A stretch of DNA of 7,991 nt from Deltaproteobacteria bacterium (GTDB lineage: Bacteria > Desulfobacterota > Desulfobaccia > Desulfobaccales > Desulfobaccaceae). The stretch is from assembly GCA_016874895.1 (NCBI GenBank), contig VGSX01000152.1, positions 1-7,991 on the forward strand. The letters are read 5' to 3'. This document shows positions 6,344-7,991 of this stretch, one piece after another (within the stretch, counting starts at the first letter, position 1; each line of letters starts with the position of its first letter). The notes beneath the pieces were generated by a model, which had not been told where the DNA came from, searched no databases, and saw nothing but the letters and a program-made list of their open reading frames with translations. Made by a program: the position numbers and the translations under genes.

Positions 6344-6364
6344 AAACATTAGTTCATATGTCAA
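6339..6364 (-). promoter_or_regulatory. Candidate minus-strand promoter for the DUF465-ilvB operon
   Basis: On the minus strand a perfect TTGACA (6364-6359) and a perfect TATAAT (6344-6339) occur with a 14-nt spacer, shorter than the 16-18 nt optimum. The -10 overlaps the plus-strand -10 at 6338-6343. If used, the leader to the ATG at 6095 would be more than 200 nt and would include the hairpin island at 6175-6295. The short spacer suggests weak or activator-dependent use. The A/T-rich stretch 6120-6170 is an alternative site, without good hexamers. Confidence 0.35.
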
Positions 6365-6431
6365 GAAAAACCAGTTATGCCTCGAACTTTAGCATTAACA
6401 GAGTTTTTTTCCAAGCATCGTTAAGCCACTA

Positions 6432-6474
6432 TTGACCCCGGCGGGCACCAGAGCGGCTCCTGGGGTCAACTTTT
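6432..6474 (+). promoter_or_regulatory. Leader hairpin with T run before the NifX-family gene
   Basis: TTGACCCC (6432-6439) and GGGGTCAA (6462-6469) are perfectly complementary and are followed by CTTTT (6470-6474), the layout of an intrinsic terminator with a large 22-nt apex. An alternative smaller hairpin (CCAGAG with CT-C-CTGG, 6448-6463) shares two bases of the right arm and excludes the long stem. The ribosome binding site AAGGAAGG (6488-6495) lies just beyond, so the structure could attenuate transcription of the cluster. Confidence 0.4.
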
Positions 6475-6502
6475 GGGGTACTACGATAAGGAAGGCAGAA
6501 GC

Positions 6503-6859
6503 ATGAGTAAGATTGCAGTAAGCAGTGAAGGGCCGTCCCTGGACGATCAGGTGGACCCCCGGTTCGGCCGGGCTGCCGGGTTCGTGGTGGTGGACCCGGA
6601 AACCATGGTCACCGAGTATATCGATAATGGCCGCTCCCAGGTGATGGCTCAGGGGGCGGGAATCCAGGCTGCGGAGCTTATAGCCCGGGCTGGAGTAAGC
6701 TGGGTGCTCACCGGTTTCGTGGGGCCCAAGGCGTTTCAGGCCCTGAACGCAGCCGGCGTTCAGGTGGCCCAAAACCTGGAGGGGCTGACGGTGCGCCAGG
6801 CCGTGGAGCGTTTTAAAAGCGGCGAGGTGGCCGGGGCCGCGACGGCCGACCGGAGGTAA
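6503..6859 (+). CDS. Dinitrogenase FeMo-cofactor/orange-protein family protein (NifX-NifB type)
   Basis: This 118-residue single-domain cytoplasmic protein is of the Nitro_FeMo-Co family (NifX, NifY, NifB C-terminus, orange protein ORP). Members bind or carry molybdenum- or iron-containing clusters. The visible family pattern is KIAVSSEGPSLDDQVDPRFG (3-22), then FVVVDPE, then AQGAGIQAAELIARAGVSWV, TGFVGPKAF and a C-terminal GLTVRQAVERF helix. It has no cysteine, so any cluster would not be held by Cys thiols. The ATG at 6503 is chosen because AAGGAAGG (6488-6495) ends 7 nt before it. An in-frame TTG at 6473 would put the leader hairpin inside the coding region. A GGAGG within its last codons serves the next gene. 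Companion MinD-ferredoxin ATPases suggest an ORP-like role rather than nitrogenase assembly; no nif structural gene is in view. Confidence 0.88.
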   Translation: MSKIAVSSEGPSLDDQVDPRFGRAAGFVVVDPETMVTEYIDNGRSQVMAQGAGIQAAELIARAGVSWVLTGFVGPKAFQALNAAGVQVAQNLEGLTVRQAVERFKSGEVAGAATADRR

Positions 6860-6863
6860 GACC

Positions 6864-7730
6864 GTGATTGTGGCGGTGGCAAGCGGTAAAGGCGGCACCG
6901 GCAAGACCACGGTGACCGCTTCCCTGGCCTCTCTCTGGGAAGGTCCCTTGATTGGCGTGGACCTGGATGTGGAAGAGCCCAACCTGCATCTCTTTCTGCA
7001 CCCGATCCTGACAGGTGAAGAAACGGCTCATCTCACGATACCGGTGGTGGACGAGGCCACATGCACCTATTGCGGCGCCTGCAGCGAACTCTGTCAGTTC
7101 AAGGCCATCAGCGTCATGGGCCGATTGATCCTGACCTTCCCGGAGATGTGCCATGGCTGCGGCGGCTGCCTGGCCGTGTGTCCGGAAAAGGCCATCACTC
7201 CGGGACAACGGGAACTGGGGGAAATCACCTGGGGCACGGCGGGCCGCCAGGGTTTCCTCATGGGCCGGCTGCGCCTCGGCGAAGCCATGAGCCCGCCCCT
7301 GATGCGTCTGGTGAAGGCCAGGCTGGAGCAGATGCTGGCTCAGTCCGGCGGCGACGCCATCATCGACGCGCCCCCGGGCGTGAGCTGCCCCGCCATCAAC
7401 GCCGTGATTGACAGCGATGTGATTGTGTTGGTCACGGAGCCCACTCCCTTCGGCTTCTATGACTTCCAACTGGCCTGGGAGGCCTTTGCTCCCTTGAACA
7501 AGCCCCTGGGTGCGGTGATCAACCGGGCCGGATTGGGCACCGGGGCCATTTATGAGTTCTGTCGGGAGAAGCACCTCCCCATCCTGGCGGAGATCCCCTA
7601 TGACCGGGCCATCGCCGAGGCTTATGCCCGGGGCCGGATCATCGCCCAGATTTCCCCGGAACTCCAGGGAACCTTTGTCTCCCTGATGGCCGCAATCCGC
7701 GGTCTGGCCCAGGAGGCTGCCCATGCGTGA
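6864..7730 (+). CDS. MinD-superfamily P-loop ATPase with inserted two-cluster ferredoxin domain
   Basis: This 288-residue cytoplasmic ATPase belongs to the SIMIBI class. Residues 8-15 (GKGGTGKT) are the deviant Walker A with signature lysine. DLDVEEPN (33-40) and DAPPGVSCP (168-176) are the switch/Walker B regions. The inserted ferredoxin domain carries two complete 4Fe-4S motifs: Cys67, 70, 73, 77 and Cys96, 99, 102, 106. The start is GTG at 6864, with GGAGG (6852-6856) 7 nt upstream and only 4 nt after the previous stop. Its end overlaps the next gene by 8 bp. The family occurs in anaerobes, often in tandem pairs. Desulfovibrio homologues form the orange protein complex, which has been linked to cell division and MinD. 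A cluster-transfer or maturation ATPase role like Mrp/Nbp35 is the alternative. Function here is inferred from family and context. Confidence 0.92.
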   Translation: MIVAVASGKGGTGKTTVTASLASLWEGPLIGVDLDVEEPNLHLFLHPILTGEETAHLTIPVVDEATCTYCGACSELCQFKAISVMGRLILTFPEMCHGCGGCLAVCPEKAITPGQRELGEITWGTAGRQGFLMGRLRLGEAMSPPLMRLVKARLEQMLAQSGGDAIIDAPPGVSCPAINAVIDSDVIVLVTEPTPFGFYDFQLAWEAFAPLNKPLGAVINRAGLGTGAIYEFCREKHLPILAEIPYDRAIAEAYARGRIIAQISPELQGTFVSLMAAIRGLAQEAAHA

Positions 7731-7991
7731 GATTATTATCATCAGCGGCAAGGGCGGCACCGGCAAAACCTCCCTCGCCGGGGCCTTCGCTCACCTGGCC
7801 CAGGAAAAAATCATCTGCGACCTGGATGTGGACGCCCCCGACCTGCACCTGTTGCTCCAACCGACCCGGGAGCGGGAGGAAGAATTCCGCGCCGGCCACG
7901 AGGCCCGCATCAACCCGGAAAAATGTGACGGCTGCGGTCTTTGCGCCTCCCTGTGCCAGTTCGGCGCGGTACGGGAGGACGGGGCAGGTTT
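7723..7991 (+). CDS. Second MinD-type ATPase with ferredoxin insert, N-terminal part (cut by window edge)
   Basis: Only the first 89 residues are visible. Residues 9-16 (GKGGTGKT) are the deviant Walker A, DLDVDAPDLHLLL (33-45) is the switch I region, and Cys68, 71, 74 and 78 complete the first 4Fe-4S motif of the inserted ferredoxin domain. The second motif and the catalytic remainder lie beyond the right edge. The ATG at 7723 sits inside the preceding gene, overlapping its last 8 bp (ATGCGTGA). AGGAGG at 7711-7716 is 6 nt upstream, so translation is likely coupled. It is a diverged paralogue of the preceding ATPase, not a recent duplicate. The pair presumably acts as a heterodimer or two-ATPase module, as in the paired MinD-like ATPases of ORP operons; this is inference. 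Confidence 0.9.
   Translation, partial: MREIIIISGKGGTGKTSLAGAFAHLAQEKIICDLDVDAPDLHLLLQPTREREEEFRAGHEARINPEKCDGCGLCASLCQFGAVREDGAG

Noticed and set aside
6116..6352. 78-codon plus-strand reading frame in the divergent control region
   Set aside because: No ribosome binding site, no recognisable domain, weak codon bias, and it runs across the hairpin island and the promoter hexamers. It may be a decayed gene but cannot be supported as a CDS.
6473..6502. Upstream TTG start for the NifX-family protein, adding 10 residues
   Set aside because: No ribosome binding site before it and it falls in the T run of the leader hairpin. The ATG at 6503 has a strong AAGGAAGG 7 nt upstream and matches the usual family N-terminus.
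6096..6502. Sigma54 promoter or known riboswitch (GEMM, Moco, cobalamin, T-box) in the divergent region
   Set aside because: No GG-N10-GC promoter element and no conserved core of these RNA families could be matched by eye on either strand.
6813..7766. Long minus-strand open frame opposite the MinD-type ATPase
   Set aside because: Shadow frame; the plus strand shows Walker A, eight cluster cysteines and good ribosome binding sites.

Overview
The window looks like a piece of chromosome from an anaerobic deltaproteobacterium in the broad sense (Desulfobacterota, sulfate-reducing or syntrophic type). This is inferred from gene content and order, not from any database search. Two things point there: a branched-chain amino acid cluster with phosphatidylserine genes inserted (ilvB-ilvN-ilvC-psd-pssA-leuA), and a divergent cluster of a NifX/NifB-type metal-cluster protein followed by two MinD-type ATPases with inserted ferredoxin domains. 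The second arrangement is typical of strict anaerobes.

Leftward block, positions 6095 down to 1, all on the minus strand. A small DUF465/YdcH-like protein (5859-6095) overlaps the start of ilvB (4168-5862) by ATGA. Then come ilvN (3517-3999), ilvC (2364-3356), psd (1455-2096), pssA (664-1458, ATGA overlap with psd) and the 5' part of leuA (1-370, continuing off the left edge). IlvB and IlvN form acetohydroxyacid synthase. IlvC reduces and isomerises its product on the way to valine, leucine and isoleucine, and LeuA commits 2-ketoisovalerate to leucine. PssA and Psd make phosphatidylserine and then phosphatidylethanolamine. They have no direct metabolic link to the ilv/leu enzymes, so the grouping may be coexpression or historical.

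The gaps in the leftward block hold repeats and structure. A (GCTGANN) heptamer repeat in inverted arrangement lies between ilvB and ilvN. A 9-bp hairpin lies between ilvN and ilvC. Between ilvC and psd there are a 27-bp near-perfect palindrome, an 87-bp C-run/G-run MITE-like element and a degenerate relic of the heptamer repeat.

Divergent control region, 6096-6502. It holds a GC-rich, hairpin-dense island (6175-6295), a good plus-strand sigma70-like promoter (6315-6343) overlapped by minus-strand promoter hexamers, and an 8-bp-stem leader hairpin followed by a short T run (6432-6474).

Rightward block, 6503 to the right edge, plus strand. A 118-aa dinitrogenase FeMo-cofactor/orange-protein-family protein, a 288-aa MinD ATPase with two 4Fe-4S motifs, and a second such ATPase cut by the window edge are tightly coupled (4-nt gap, then 8-bp overlap). 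The set resembles the start of an orange protein (ORP) complex operon as known from Desulfovibrio.

The most notable points are the IlvC cofactor loop, which carries a glutamate and lacks the usual Arg/Ser phosphate-binding residues (predicting NADH preference), the ORP-like cluster, and the unexplained structured intergenic island between the two blocks. No RNA genes, CRISPR arrays, transposases or phage genes were seen.
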